Shown: piece by piece, positions 15,324 to 23,855 of the stretch
How positions within the stretch are numbered: position 1 is the stretch's first letter
Layout of the letters: each line of letters starts with the position of its first letter
NCBI RefSeq assembly: GCF_035917235.1
Contig: NZ_CP108423.1
Span: 6,725,501 to 6,789,500 of the forward strand
DNA length: 64,000 nt
Direction: 5' to 3'
Source of the DNA: Streptomyces sp. NBC_01294
Lineage (GTDB): Bacteria; Actinomycetota; Actinomycetes; Streptomycetales; Streptomycetaceae
Program-made: the position numbers and the translations under genes
The notes under the pieces: model-generated
Told to the model about the DNA's origin: nothing
Database searches by the model: none
What the model saw: only the letters and a program-made list of their open reading frames with translations

Positions 15324-16721
15324 TCAACGGGGCTTGTCCTCCGGGTCCGTGCCCTCGTCGTAGGTGGAGGTGCCCTCGTCGAGCAGCGGCTCCTGCTGCT
15401 TCAGGTGCGCGGGGGCGAAGAACCGCAGCGCGTGGTAGCCCGTGATCACCACGATCGTGCCCAGCGCGATGCCGCCCAGCTCGAAGGTGTCGGTGATCTT
15501 CAGCGTGACGCCGCCGATGCCGATGATGATGCCCGCCGCGGCCGGCACCAGGTTGAGCGGATTGCGCAGGTCCACCCGGCCGCCCCGCCAGATCTGGGCG
15601 CCGAGCAGGCCGATCATCCCGTAGAGGATGACGGTGATGCCGCCCAGCACCCCGCCGGGGATCGCGGCGACGACCGCGCCGAACTTGGGGCACAGCCCGA
15701 AGAGCAGTGCGAAGCCCGCGGCCGCCCAGTACGCCGCTGTGGAGTAGACCCGGGTGGCCGCCATGACGCCGATGTTCTCGGAGTACGTGGTGTTGGGCGG
15801 GCCGCCGACCGCCGTGGACAGCATGGACGCGGCGCCGTCCGCCGCGATGGCCGTGCCCAGCTTGTCGTCGAGGGGGTCGCCGGTCATCTCGCCGACGGCC
15901 TTGATGTGCCCGGCGTTCTCGGCGATCAGCGCGATCACCACGGGCAGGGCGATCAGGATGGCCGACCACTCGAACTGCGGGGCGTGGAAGGACGGCAGCC
16001 CGATCCAGTCGGCCTTGCCGACCTGCGAGAGGTCCAGGCGCCAGTGGTCCACGGCCTCGGGCCCGCCCGCAGGCGAGTGGATCTTGCCGAGGACGGCGTC
16101 GAGGATCCAGGAGAGCGCGTATCCGAAGACCAGCCCGAGGAAGATCGCGATCCGTGACCAGAAGCCGCGCAGGCAGACCACGGCCATCCCGGTGAACAGC
16201 ATGGTCAGCAGGGCCGTCCACTGGTCCTGCGGCCAGTACGTCGAAGCCGTCACCGGCGCCAGGTTGAAGCCGATCAGCATCACCACCGCGCCCGTCACCA
16301 CCGGCGGCATCGCCGCGTGGATGATGCGGGCGCCGAAGCGCTGCACCGCGACGCCGGACAGGAACAGCGCCACGCCGACGACGAAGACCGAGCCGGTGAC
16401 GACCGCGCTGTCCCCGCCCGAGGCCCGGATCGCGGCGGCGACTCCGACGAAGGACAGGGAACAGCCCAGGTAGGACGGGACCCGGCCGCGCGTCGCGAGG
16501 AGGAAGATCACCGTCGCGACGCCCGACATCATGATGGCCAGGTTCGGGTCCAGGCCCATCAGCACCGGCGCGACGAAACTCGCGCCGAACATCGCCACGA
16601 CGTGCTGGGCGCCCAGCCCGGCGGTCCGCGGCCACGAGAGCCGCTCCTCCGGCCGGACCACCGCGCCGGGAGCGGGAGTCCGCCCGTCTCCGTGCAGCGT
16701 CCAGCCCACGCCGAAGCCCAT
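15324..16721 (-). CDS. uraA: Uracil/xanthine permease (NCS2 family)
   Basis: This is a 465-residue inner-membrane nucleobase:cation symporter with about 14 hydrophobic segments. The start region contains GLGAQHVVAMFGASFVAP, the middle has LIALPVVIALIAENAGH with the key Glu, and GGPPNTTYSENIGVMAATRV is the NCS2 signature in its uracil-type form. The soluble C-tail is acidic. It is probably monocistronic: no purine or pyrimidine genes are adjacent and a hairpin precedes it. Uracil is favoured over xanthine because of the PNTTYSENIG form. Confidence 0.88.
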   Translation of the reverse strand: MGFGVGWTLHGDGRTPAPGAVVRPEERLSWPRTAGLGAQHVVAMFGASFVAPVLMGLDPNLAIMMSGVATVIFLLATRGRVPSYLGCSLSFVGVAAAIRASGGDSAVVTGSVFVVGVALFLSGVAVQRFGARIIHAAMPPVVTGAVVMLIGFNLAPVTASTYWPQDQWTALLTMLFTGMAVVCLRGFWSRIAIFLGLVFGYALSWILDAVLGKIHSPAGGPEAVDHWRLDLSQVGKADWIGLPSFHAPQFEWSAILIALPVVIALIAENAGHIKAVGEMTGDPLDDKLGTAIAADGAASMLSTAVGGPPNTTYSENIGVMAATRVYSTAAYWAAAGFALLFGLCPKFGAVVAAIPGGVLGGITVILYGMIGLLGAQIWRGGRVDLRNPLNLVPAAAGIIIGIGGVTLKITDTFELGGIALGTIVVITGYHALRFFAPAHLKQQEPLLDEGTSTYDEGTDPEDKPR

Positions 16722-16772
16722 GTTCCACTCCTCGTCCCCGGATGATCACAGCTCCGGCCGATCGCACGTCGA

Positions 16773-16802
16773 GGCCGCAGCGCACGGGGTGCCGCTGCGG
16801 CC
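16773..16802 (-). terminator. Terminator of the MFS gene
   Basis: GGCCGCAGCG (16773-16782) and CGCTGCGGCC (16793-16802) make a perfect 10-bp stem with a 10-base loop. GTCGA and TCGAC outside it can extend the stem with a bulge. It lies 11 bases past the MFS stop. Confidence 0.75.
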
Positions 16803-16812
16803 GGTCGACATG

Positions 16813-18069
16813 TTACGGCCGGGTATCGACAGGTTCGTCCTGATCGACCGGACCGGCCTTCTCGGCGGTCTCGGCGGCTTCGGCGGTCTCGCCCCCAGCC
16901 TGCCCCACCGACGGCCCCTGGCGCAGTACCGAAGCACCCACGATCAGCGCGAAGGCCAGCAGGGTGACCAGCCCGAACGACACCACCAGCGAGGTCGCGT
17001 CGGCGACCGCCCCGATCGCCGACGGCGCGATCAGGCCCGAGGTGTACGTGATCGTCGCGACCCCGGCGATGGCCTGCGCCGGCGCCGGCCCGCTGCGCGC
17101 CGCGGCCGCGAAGGCCAGCGGGACCACCACCGCGATGCCCAGCCCGATCATCGCGAAGCCGGTCAGGGCCCCGGCCGGATGCCGGACCATGACCACCAGC
17201 AGCCCGCCCGCGGTGGCCAGTACGCCGCCCACGCGGACCGTGCGCACCGCCCCGAACCGGTCCACCACCCGGTCGCCGACGAGCCGGGTGACCGCCATCG
17301 TCAGCGCGAAGGCGGTGGTGGAGGCGGCCGCCAGACCGGCGTCGGTGTGCAGCACGTCCCGCAGGTAGACCGCCGACCAGTCCAGGCTCGCGCCCTCGGC
17401 GAAGACCGCGCAGAACCCGATGGCCCCGATGAGCAGGGCGGACTTCGGGGGCAGCGCGAAGTGCGGCGGTGCCTGCGACCCCTGTTCGCTCCTCAGGTCC
17501 AGCACCCCCTGTACGGCGACCAGCCCGGCCGCGGTCAGGACGAGCGCGGCGAGCAGGTGGTGCAGCCGGGCGTCGGTCCCGGTGTGCGCGGCGACCGTGC
17601 CGGCGGCCGAACCGATCAGGGCGCCCACGCTCCACATGCCGTGCAGCGAGGACATGATCGAGCGGCCCAGCCGGTTCTCGGTCTCCACGCCCAGCGCGTT
17701 CATCGCCACGTCCGACATGCCGGCGGTGGCTCCGTAGACGAAGAGCGCGAAGCAGAGCGCGGGCAGGTTCGGGGCGAGGCTCGGCAGGATCAGGGAAAGG
17801 GTCCACAGCACCAGCAGCCCCCGCAGCGCCGCGCGGGCGCCGAACCGGTGGTTGATCCGCCCGGCCAGCGGCATCGCGAGCGCGGCGCCCAGGGCGGGGA
17901 AGGCGAGGGCGAGTCCCAGGGTGCCCGCGCCGAGCTGGGCGTGCTCCTGGATCCAGGGAATGCGGGTGGCGAAGGAGCCGGTGACGGCGCCGTGGGCGCA
18001 GAAGACGGCGGCGATGGCGAAACGGGCATGGCGCAGGCGCGCCGGGCTGAGAGCGGTGTCCCCGGTCAT
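16813..18069 (-). CDS. MFS transporter (YbjJ-like)
   Basis: This is a 418-residue major facilitator with 12 predicted helices. The loop between helices 2 and 3 reads PLAGRINHRFGAR, and helix 4 contains GMSDVAMNALGVETENRLGRSIMSSLHGMWSVGA, matching the YbjJ-type subgroup of uncharacterised exporters. The C-terminal tail is acidic with AETAEAAETAEK. It is divergent from a ROK regulator with a 23-bp palindrome between, implying local repression by that protein. A sugar-linked or xenobiotic substrate is possible but not shown. Confidence 0.85.
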   Translation of the reverse strand: MTGDTALSPARLRHARFAIAAVFCAHGAVTGSFATRIPWIQEHAQLGAGTLGLALAFPALGAALAMPLAGRINHRFGARAALRGLLVLWTLSLILPSLAPNLPALCFALFVYGATAGMSDVAMNALGVETENRLGRSIMSSLHGMWSVGALIGSAAGTVAAHTGTDARLHHLLAALVLTAAGLVAVQGVLDLRSEQGSQAPPHFALPPKSALLIGAIGFCAVFAEGASLDWSAVYLRDVLHTDAGLAAASTTAFALTMAVTRLVGDRVVDRFGAVRTVRVGGVLATAGGLLVVMVRHPAGALTGFAMIGLGIAVVVPLAFAAAARSGPAPAQAIAGVATITYTSGLIAPSAIGAVADATSLVVSFGLVTLLAFALIVGASVLRQGPSVGQAGGETAEAAETAEKAGPVDQDEPVDTRP

Positions 18070-18078
18070 GTGAATAAA

Positions 18079-18101
18079 CTATCAGGGACCCTGCCTGATA
18101 G
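18079..18101. promoter_or_regulatory. Palindromic operator between MFS and ROK genes
   Basis: CTATCAGG (18079-18086) and CCTGATAG (18094-18101) form a perfect 8-7-8 inverted repeat in the 64-base gap between the divergent starts, ten bases from the MFS start. ROK repressors bind such palindromes. Confidence 0.65.
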
Positions 18102-18133
18102 ATAACGGCACGCAACTCCCTAGGATGGGCGCC

Positions 18134-19276
18134 GTGACTCCTGCCCGTACCCCGGTACCGTCGCCCGCCTCGCCCAGCACGGCCCGGGCCATCAACGACC
18201 GCCTCGCCCTGGAACTCCTCCAGGAGTCCGGGCCGCTGACGGCCACCCAGCTCAAGACGATGACCGGCCTCTCCCGCCCCTCGGTGGCCGACCTCGTCGA
18301 CCGGCTCACCGAAGCCGGGCTGATCGAGGTCGTCGGGGAGTCCGGCGAACAGCGGCGCGGTCCCAACGCCAAGCTGTACGGGATCGTCGCCCGCCGCGCC
18401 CACCTGGCCGCCCTGGACGTGCGCACCGACCGGGTCACCGCCGTCGTCACCGACCTGCTCGGCCACCCCCTGGCCGAAGCCGCCCTGCCCGTCGGCGCCC
18501 CCGAGGACGCGGTCGCGGCCCTGCTGCGCACCTCCCGCGAGGCCGGAGCCGCCGCACTGCACACCGTCGTCATCGGCGCCCCGGGCCTGGTCGCCCCGGC
18601 CACCGGCGAACTCCGCGACACCACCGGCCTGCCCGCCTGGCACCGCGACCTCGTGAGCGCCCTGCAGCGGACCCTGCCCGCCGTCGTGGTCGTCGAGAAC
18701 GAGACCAACCTGGCCGCCCTCGCCGAACAACGCCTGGGCGTGGCCCGGGACCTGGACTCCTTCGTCCTGCTGTGGCTCGGCGCGGGCGTGGGCGCGGCCG
18801 TGGTCCTGGACGGCCGGCTGCGCCGGGGCGCCTCCGGCGGCGCGGGCGAGATCGGCTTCCTCCCGGTACCGGGCGCCGGGGGCCTGCCCTCCGCCGCCGA
18901 CTGCGCGGGCGGGTTCCACGCCCTGGTCGGCCGGGACGCCGTGACCGCCCTGGCGCGCGCACACGGCTTCGCCGGTTCGGCGGAGGAGGCGGCCGCCGGG
19001 GCCGCGGGCGAGGCCTTCCTCGAAGCCCTGGCCGAACGCCTCGCCTTGGGCGCGGCGGCGGCCGCGGCGATCCTGGACCCGGGCTGCGTGGTCCTGGCGG
19101 GCGAACTCGGCCGCGCGGGCGGCCCTGCCCTGGCCGCCCGGGTCGCCCGCCGCCTGGCGGAACTGACCCCGGTCCCGACGGAGGTCCGCGCCACGGCCCT
19201 GGGCGACCCGGCGGTCCTGGCGGGAGCCAGACTGGCGGCGCGGGAGGCGGCCCAGAAGGTGCTGTTCGGGGGGTAG
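18134..19276 (+). CDS. ROK-family transcriptional regulator
   Basis: This is a 380-residue ROK repressor. The N-terminal winged helix (about 20-75) has the recognition helix GLSRPSVADLVDRL. The ROK domain follows, with an LDVRTDRVTAVVTDLLG strand, VVVENETNLAALAEQRLG, and GAGVGAAVVLDGRLRRGASGGAGEIG. The usual CxCGxxGC zinc motif is reduced to a single DCAGG, so it probably is not an active sugar kinase. A GTG at 18134 with AGGA nine bases upstream is preferred to the ATG at 18125. It probably represses the divergent MFS gene. Confidence 0.85.
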   Translation: MTPARTPVPSPASPSTARAINDRLALELLQESGPLTATQLKTMTGLSRPSVADLVDRLTEAGLIEVVGESGEQRRGPNAKLYGIVARRAHLAALDVRTDRVTAVVTDLLGHPLAEAALPVGAPEDAVAALLRTSREAGAAALHTVVIGAPGLVAPATGELRDTTGLPAWHRDLVSALQRTLPAVVVVENETNLAALAEQRLGVARDLDSFVLLWLGAGVGAAVVLDGRLRRGASGGAGEIGFLPVPGAGGLPSAADCAGGFHALVGRDAVTALARAHGFAGSAEEAAAGAAGEAFLEALAERLALGAAAAAAILDPGCVVLAGELGRAGGPALAARVARRLAELTPVPTEVRATALGDPAVLAGARLAAREAAQKVLFGG

Positions 19277-19376
19277 GGGGCGGGGCCTGAGGGAGCCGGG
19301 CATTCACACGGCAGCGGGGTGGCCTCGAGCAGGCGGGCGGTGGCGTGCATCGCAGCCCGTACGGACGCCGTCACCA

Positions 19377-19706
19377 TCAGTGCTCGGCAGGGTCGGCCGG
19401 GCCGGGCGTATGGGGATTTCCGAGGGAGAGGCACCAGGGGCATTCGTGGAGGTCGCTCGCGGCGCTCGCCGGATGAGGCGGGGGCAGGGGGAAGCCCGCC
19501 CTGTATTCGTCCTGGAGTACCCGTATCGAGCCTATTCTCGTCCGGGACGGGGTGACCGCGCCGCCCATGCCTGTTTCAGCGAGGCGGCGTGTCACCTGCA
19601 TCAGCGCCGTCCGCACCGTGTTCACCACCCGTGCCGCCGCCAGGCGGACACGGCGCCGGGCGGCCGGCCACGGGCCGCGATCGGACAGGTCATCGCAGGG
19701 GGCCAT
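19377..19706 (-). CDS. Candidate small orphan protein with CPWC motif
   Basis: This is a 109-residue minus-strand frame with very high G/C at third positions and an AAGGG box ten bases before the ATG at 19706. The N-terminal half is basic and helical (RVVNTVRTALMQVTRRLAE); the C-terminal half contains HECPWCLSLGN, a CxxC pair. The opposite strand also has a long open frame with poorer codon use. No family was recognised. Confidence 0.45.
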   Translation of the reverse strand: MAPCDDLSDRGPWPAARRRVRLAAARVVNTVRTALMQVTRRLAETGMGGAVTPSRTRIGSIRVLQDEYRAGFPLPPPHPASAASDLHECPWCLSLGNPHTPGPADPAEH

Positions 19707-20223
19707 GCTTACGCAACCCTTCTCGTGGACTCTGTGCGGATGAGCTCGAAGACCCGGGCACCGTCGGCCGATGCCGACCAGGGGGGCCTCGCAGAAGTAG
19801 GTGGATCATATTTATTTTCTTGGCCCTCTCGCTATTTCCCCAAACGCGTAGCGCAGAGGTGCGTCGAACAGGAATTAGGCAGATCATCCCAGGTTTAGCG
19901 GCGTTCAATGGTGCGGCGAGAGTTCAGCAATGTGCAGATTGCCGGGGTTTTTTGCGCGATCGTCCGTGTGCGGATTGCCGGGGTTTTTTAAGGGATTCAG
20001 TGATATCGGTGCCCCCTCTCAGCCGGGTGCGCTTGCCTGGGAGGGCCGGCTCGACGAGCGACCTGCCGGTGTGTGGAATTGCGTGGGACGCCGACCGTGA
20101 TCGTCGGGCTCTTCGGGCGACGGCGCATCGCGACAGGGCGACGGCGTCGGTGGCCGACAGGACACGTGACACGCCTGCCGGCTCCTGGAGGTACGGAAGT
20201 GCGGCGGGGTGTCGGAGGTACGG
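19707..20223. other. AT-richer non-coding stretch with a direct repeat
   Basis: No convincing gene is present. The stretch 19795-20000 is noticeably richer in A and T than the rest of the window and contains poly-T runs. The direct repeat is listed separately. Confidence 0.5.
19931..19989 (+). repeat. Two 23-bp direct repeats ending in poly-T
   Basis: TGTGCAGATTGCCGGGG plus TTTTTT (19931-19953) recurs with one mismatch (A to G) at 19967-19989, a 36-base period. No arm pairs with the other, so it is not a hairpin. Confidence 0.8.
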
Positions 20224-20571
20224 TCATTCGGCGACCGGAGCCGGCCGGCGGCGGTGTGAAGGGGCACTGCCGTAGAGGTCTCGCGTGAAGGGCGGCGGAC
20301 ACGGCTCGTGGACGACCCGGAACGGCTCCACACCCAGGCAGGGCGAGACGCCGGCGGGCTCCTCTCCGGGCTGTGCCGGTGGCGCGGCTTTCCGGCGAGA
20401 CAGCCGGATGGCGTCAACATGGCAGGACAGGACGCGCCTGAAGTGTTGGTGGCGCCTCAGTTCAAGGGCGTCCACGTGCCACAGGCGGCCAGTCCCTGAT
20501 GCCGTCAAGGCGGTGCAACCTGTGCCCAGCACGGTGGAGATCAGTACGATCCACAGGAAGATGTCTCCCAC
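20224..20571 (-). CDS. Candidate small single-pass membrane protein
   Basis: This is a 115-residue frame starting at GTG 20571, with AAAGGA six bases upstream. Residues 2-24 (GDIFLWIVLISTVLGTGCTAL) form one transmembrane helix. The rest is a basic, Pro- and Arg-rich tail without known domains. Codon third positions are mostly G or C. The good start signal and helix make it more likely than the overlapping frames, but there is no family support. Confidence 0.42.
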   Translation of the reverse strand: MGDIFLWIVLISTVLGTGCTALTASGTGRLWHVDALELRRHQHFRRVLSCHVDAIRLSRRKAAPPAQPGEEPAGVSPCLGVEPFRVVHEPCPPPFTRDLYGSAPSHRRRPAPVAE

Positions 20572-21169
20572 AACCAGTCCTTTCAAAGGCTGATGTAAAG
20601 GGGGGCGCACGCGACTGGAGCCCCCGGCGATCGTCCGGCATAACGCAGGGGCATATGCCGGGTTGCGCCGTCCCTCCTGATTGCAGCCATGTGCAGCAAT
20701 CCGCCGGCCTTGGCATCTCAGTCTTTCTCCTGATGATCAGCCGACGGCCGGGGGTGGCCGGAGCAGGGGCTGTAGCCGGCTCAGCGGCCCCCGGGCCGAC
20801 GATCGGCGCGCTCATGCGGGGCGGTGGCCGTCTGATGCCAGGGAGGCGAAGCCGATGGGGGCGGCGACAGGGCTCGGCGGTGAGGAATGAAAATATGTCC
20901 GAGGGTGGCCCGCGGCGGGAGTCGGCGACATGTGCAGACGCATTCCGCGATGCATGAGGGCGCCGCTGGACGGGCGTGCCGCGCTCGGGGCCTGCATCGG
21001 CCCGCCGCTGATCGTCCCCTCGCGCTGCGGCGGGGCGCAGCGGCAGGGCATGACTACCGCGCTCCTGTAGCGTTTGCAGAAACTGCAAAAGGCAGGGAAC
21101 GTTTGTGCGTCTGTCATCCATCACCCGGATGGCGCATACCCTGACCAACATCGACAGCGTTTATGGAAT
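20572..21169. other. Intergenic stretch with a palindrome near its right end
   Basis: No supported gene lies here. It contains two of four ATGTGCAG words found in this accessory stretch (20689 and 20930) and the TTTGCAG palindrome at 21073. Confidence 0.5.
21073..21089. promoter_or_regulatory. TTTGCAG-AAA-CTGCAAA palindrome
   Basis: A perfect 7-3-7 inverted repeat lies 81-97 bases before the start of the DUF2637-linked pair. Its AT-rich composition in a GC-rich genome argues for a protein-binding operator. The binding protein is unknown. Confidence 0.5.
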
Positions 21170-21484
21170 ATGACAACAGCAAAGCCCCCATCCTTCTTCC
21201 GTAGGCCTGCAGAAGAAGGCGGACAGGGGGGCGACTTTCACGCCGGGGTCACCCGGATCGGAAAGTGGACTTTCACTCCACGCTCAACCGGCTCCAGCCA
21301 GGCCAGGAACGCAACGCTGGAACACGACAGCCTGGAAATCGATCTGAGGTACTCGTCCTCGGTCCTTGAGGACTTCCTCGTCACGATGAGCATGATCCAG
21401 TTCGAGTTCGACCAGCGGTCGGAGAGCACCGCACCGCCTACGACGCCGGTCGACGAGCACTCGGGCGGCAGCTCCCGTGTTTGA
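21170..21484 (+). CDS. Conserved-looking hypothetical partner of the DUF2637-like protein
   Basis: This is a 104-residue soluble protein with no signal. The central block TRIGKWTFTPRSTG and the helix SSVLEDFLVTMSMIQFEFD look like structured, selected sequence. The ATG at 21170 has only a weak GGAAT ribosome site, and an upstream in-frame start would run into the palindrome. Its last 8 bases overlap the start of the next gene, a sign of translational coupling. Function is unknown. Confidence 0.6.
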   Translation: MTTAKPPSFFRRPAEEGGQGGDFHAGVTRIGKWTFTPRSTGSSQARNATLEHDSLEIDLRYSSSVLEDFLVTMSMIQFEFDQRSESTAPPTTPVDEHSGGSSRV

Positions 21485-22379
21485 GTCGTACGGATACCCG
21501 GACATCCACGGCCCCCACCCCCAGCCCGACACCACCGCGTTCTGGGGCCTGCCGGACCACGCACAGCACCACCCCCCCGAGCAGCCGCTCGGCGGGCTCG
21601 GCGAGCCGCATCGGCCGTGGGATCCGGCGGAAGAGCTCGCCATCCTTCTCCAGGAGAGTGCTGCCCCCGGGCAGCCGGAGCCGCTCAGCCACGTCGGCTT
21701 CGACGACACCGGTGGCACGGTCGGTGCCATCGGCCTCGTCGCAGGGCTGAAGCACGCCCCTGCCGAGCGGCCACCCAGACAGACCTCCAGCGGGCACCGA
21801 CGGAACCCGTCGAAGTCGCCGGTGGCGACCCTGCTGCAAACGGGCAGCCTGTTCACCGCCGTGCTGGTCGCCGTCATCGCTGCGGTGGTGAGCATGCTGA
21901 GTGGGCTGGCCATCTGCGACGCCCTTCGCCACAGCGCCGGACTCCACGCGGCCCGCGACGTGGTCGGCTGGTGGCCCCTGCTGATCTACGGCCCCTGGAT
22001 GGTCGCCTCCCTGTCCATCCTCAGATCCGCGCTGCACCAGCGCCGCGCGCTTCATTCCTGGTCCATCGTGCTGCTGTTCTCCACCCTGGCCACGCTTCTG
22101 TGCGTGGCCCAGGCACCCAGAACGCTCGCCGCCGGGACGGCGTCCGCCCTTCCCGCCGTCGCAGCGCTGGCCTGCTTCCAGCAGCTGGTCCGCCAGATCA
22201 CACTCACGCGGCCGCCCCGCCAGGCCGCTCCACGGCACCGGAACCCGCCCGCCTCTGCGCTTGGGCAAACGGTGACGGCCGGGCGCAGTCAGGAAGGTGT
22301 CGCTCGCGGCTACTCCGTGGAAGAGAAACGGGCCGTCCGCACTCCGTCCAGCGGTCGCAGATTCGGGTACGACGTATGA
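21477..22379 (+). CDS. DUF2637-like (SpdB-like) membrane protein
   Basis: This is a 300-residue protein. An acidic, Pro/His-rich cytoplasmic N-terminus (1-115) begins MFESYGYPDIHGPHPQ. A block of four hydrophobic helices (about 120-245) follows, with SGLAICDALRHSAG between the first and second and WWPLLIYGPWMVASLSILRSAL, then a basic tail. The arrangement resembles DUF2637 proteins, which include SpdB plasmid-spread proteins and chromosomal relatives of unknown role. The GTG at 21477 is set by the overlap with the upstream gene. Its setting beside an IS relic suggests an accessory origin. The family assignment is moderate. Confidence 0.6.
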   Translation: MFESYGYPDIHGPHPQPDTTAFWGLPDHAQHHPPEQPLGGLGEPHRPWDPAEELAILLQESAAPGQPEPLSHVGFDDTGGTVGAIGLVAGLKHAPAERPPRQTSSGHRRNPSKSPVATLLQTGSLFTAVLVAVIAAVVSMLSGLAICDALRHSAGLHAARDVVGWWPLLIYGPWMVASLSILRSALHQRRALHSWSIVLLFSTLATLLCVAQAPRTLAAGTASALPAVAALACFQQLVRQITLTRPPRQAAPRHRNPPASALGQTVTAGRSQEGVARGYSVEEKRAVRTPSSGRRFGYDV

Positions 22380-22972
22380 CGGTCGTACGGGTGCGGCGGT
22401 GTCACGTGCGCAGGTCAGGGCTGCGGCTCTCGGCTTGGGCGGTGGGTTGCGGCTGCTGTGAGACGCGAGGGAGCGCCGGGGCACCGGAACGACGGTCGAT
22501 GCCGTGCCGACGGCGGGGGGCCGGCCTCGGGGTTCTTCGGTTGTCGGTTCGGCAGGAGTCGGTGAACTCCTGCGGGAGGGCCGGGCGCTCAAGTCCGTAC
22601 CGTCGGTGGAGTCCGACCGGCCGACAGCCCTTGCGCCGAGGAGATGAGGTGTCGACGCTGAATGCGGAGGGCGCGACGGTGCCGCCACACCGCAGCCGCG
22701 TACTCCGCCGCAGGGGTCGATCCGCCGCCCGGGTGAGGGGTTTCCTGCACCTGCCCGGCGGGCGCGTCGTGCGGGCGATGGAGTGGGATTCCTGAGCAGG
22801 TGTCCCGGCGGGAACGGCGCCGGCGGACCACGACGCGCGGGGGCGGAGCGTCCCGTGGGCGGCGACCGCGAAGGGCGGAGGCGGTGACGGCCGCCAACTT
22901 CCTGGACAACCCGGTCCTTCCCACGCGTCAAAGGGGTTCTCGCCTGCACCTTTGAAACGAAGATCGAAACCG
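22380..22972. other. Region without a supported gene
   Basis: Open frames on both strands lack good starts. One possible 48-codon frame (22649-22795, plus) has GAGGAG before a GTG but no recognisable product. I see no repeat or hairpin of note. Confidence 0.5.
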
Positions 22973-23344
22973 ATGGTCACGGGCGATGTGCAGACTCAGC
23001 CCGACGGTCTACGTCCTTGTTCCCTCGCGGCCCGGGCCTGGACCCGCTCACCGCGCTGCAGCTCAGACCGCATGGCGCACCCCGGCCGTCCGGATGCTGC
23101 CGCACATCCGAGCGACGCGCCTTGGGCATGGTCATGCCCGGAAGGGGAGGCCCCTGCCGTCGGGATCTGCAGCGAATGTGCCGGCGAAGGCGATCAGCGC
23201 CGCGCCCCCCGGGAGCCGTGTGCCCAGGGGCGGCGCACCGGGCCGGGGTCACACCTCTATGGACCGAACCGAATTCACGACGCGCTCCGGCGCATCACCT
23301 CCCACGCCTACCACGAGAGGTCGGAATCATGGTGTACGAAATGA
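22973..23344 (+). CDS. Candidate Cys/Trp-rich small protein
   Basis: This is a 123-residue frame from ATG 22973. It has seven cysteines, including CPEGEAPAVGICSEC, which could bind zinc. Third positions are richer in G/C than the local average but below the genome norm. Its TGA overlaps an in-frame ATG of the next gene as ATGA at 23341-23344, the main argument that it is real. There is no good ribosome binding site and no known family. Confidence 0.33.
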   Translation: MVTGDVQTQPDGLRPCSLAARAWTRSPRCSSDRMAHPGRPDAAAHPSDAPWAWSCPEGEAPAVGICSECAGEGDQRRAPREPCAQGRRTGPGSHLYGPNRIHDALRRITSHAYHERSESWCTK

Positions 23345-23586
23345 CCCACGCCGAACGAATCCAGTACAAGCGGCGCCAGGACGCCGCCTACCAGGCCGGC
23401 GAAGACGCTGTCACCAACCTCCAGGCGGCGCTCGCGCTCGCGGACCTGACCCTTCCCTCTCTGTGCAACGACGGGCCGGTGGCGGGCCACGGCTTCGTCC
23501 GGCTCGGAGGATGCAACGCGGCCTTCGCCAACCGGCTCGCCGAGGTCATCGCCGCAGGTGCCGACGCTCTGCAGTATCAACGGTGA
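23329..23586 (+). CDS. Small hypothetical protein
   Basis: This is an 85-residue protein, first half helical (MTHAERIQYKRRQDAAYQAG), then LTLPSLCNDG and GFVRLGGCNAAFANRLAEVI. GAGAGG eight bases before the ATG at 23329 supports this start; an alternative ATG at 23341 overlaps the preceding frame. Its 3' end overlaps by 10 bases the tail of a decayed transposase on the other strand. Function is unknown. Confidence 0.55.
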   Translation: MVYEMTHAERIQYKRRQDAAYQAGEDAVTNLQAALALADLTLPSLCNDGPVAGHGFVRLGGCNAAFANRLAEVIAAGADALQYQR

Positions 23587-23855
23587 ACAGCCGATCGGGA
23601 GTTGTCGTCAACGAGTGACGCGCGTATCAGGAGCGGTGCGAGGGCGACGGCCGTTCGGCAGGAGCGGGCAGTCCTGCCGTACGGGGTGGCGATGCCCTGC
23701 CCATGCGTCAAGCGGTCGAAGCACCGTTCCGCGACGTTGCGGTGCCCGTGGAACCTGCGTGTCGAAGGCCGGCGGGCGGCCGCCCCGGCTGCCGTGCCGG
23801 ACCCGGTTGCGGACCTGGTCGCCCGCTCGGGAAACGCTGACTGCCGGCAGGTGGG
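23577..23855 (-). pseudogene. Relic of an IS5-type transposase C-terminus
   Basis: Reading the minus strand, one frame gives DQVRNRVRHGSRGGRPPAFDTQ. After a frameshift near 23758 the next frame gives HRNVAERCFDRLTHGQGIATPY, then ARSCRTAVALAPLL, ending at a TGA (23577). This matches the end of IS5-family DDE transposases, where GGRPPAFD is followed by HRNVVERCFNRLKQWRGIATRYDK; the Glu of NVAER is the last DDE residue. The N-terminal two thirds are absent and many residues have drifted, so the element is long dead. It sits at the edge of the accessory stretch, just past the oxidoreductase gene. Confidence 0.75.

Noticed and set aside
19931..19989. Possible CRISPR-like repeat
   Set aside because: Only two copies, a spacer of about 13 bases and no cas genes.
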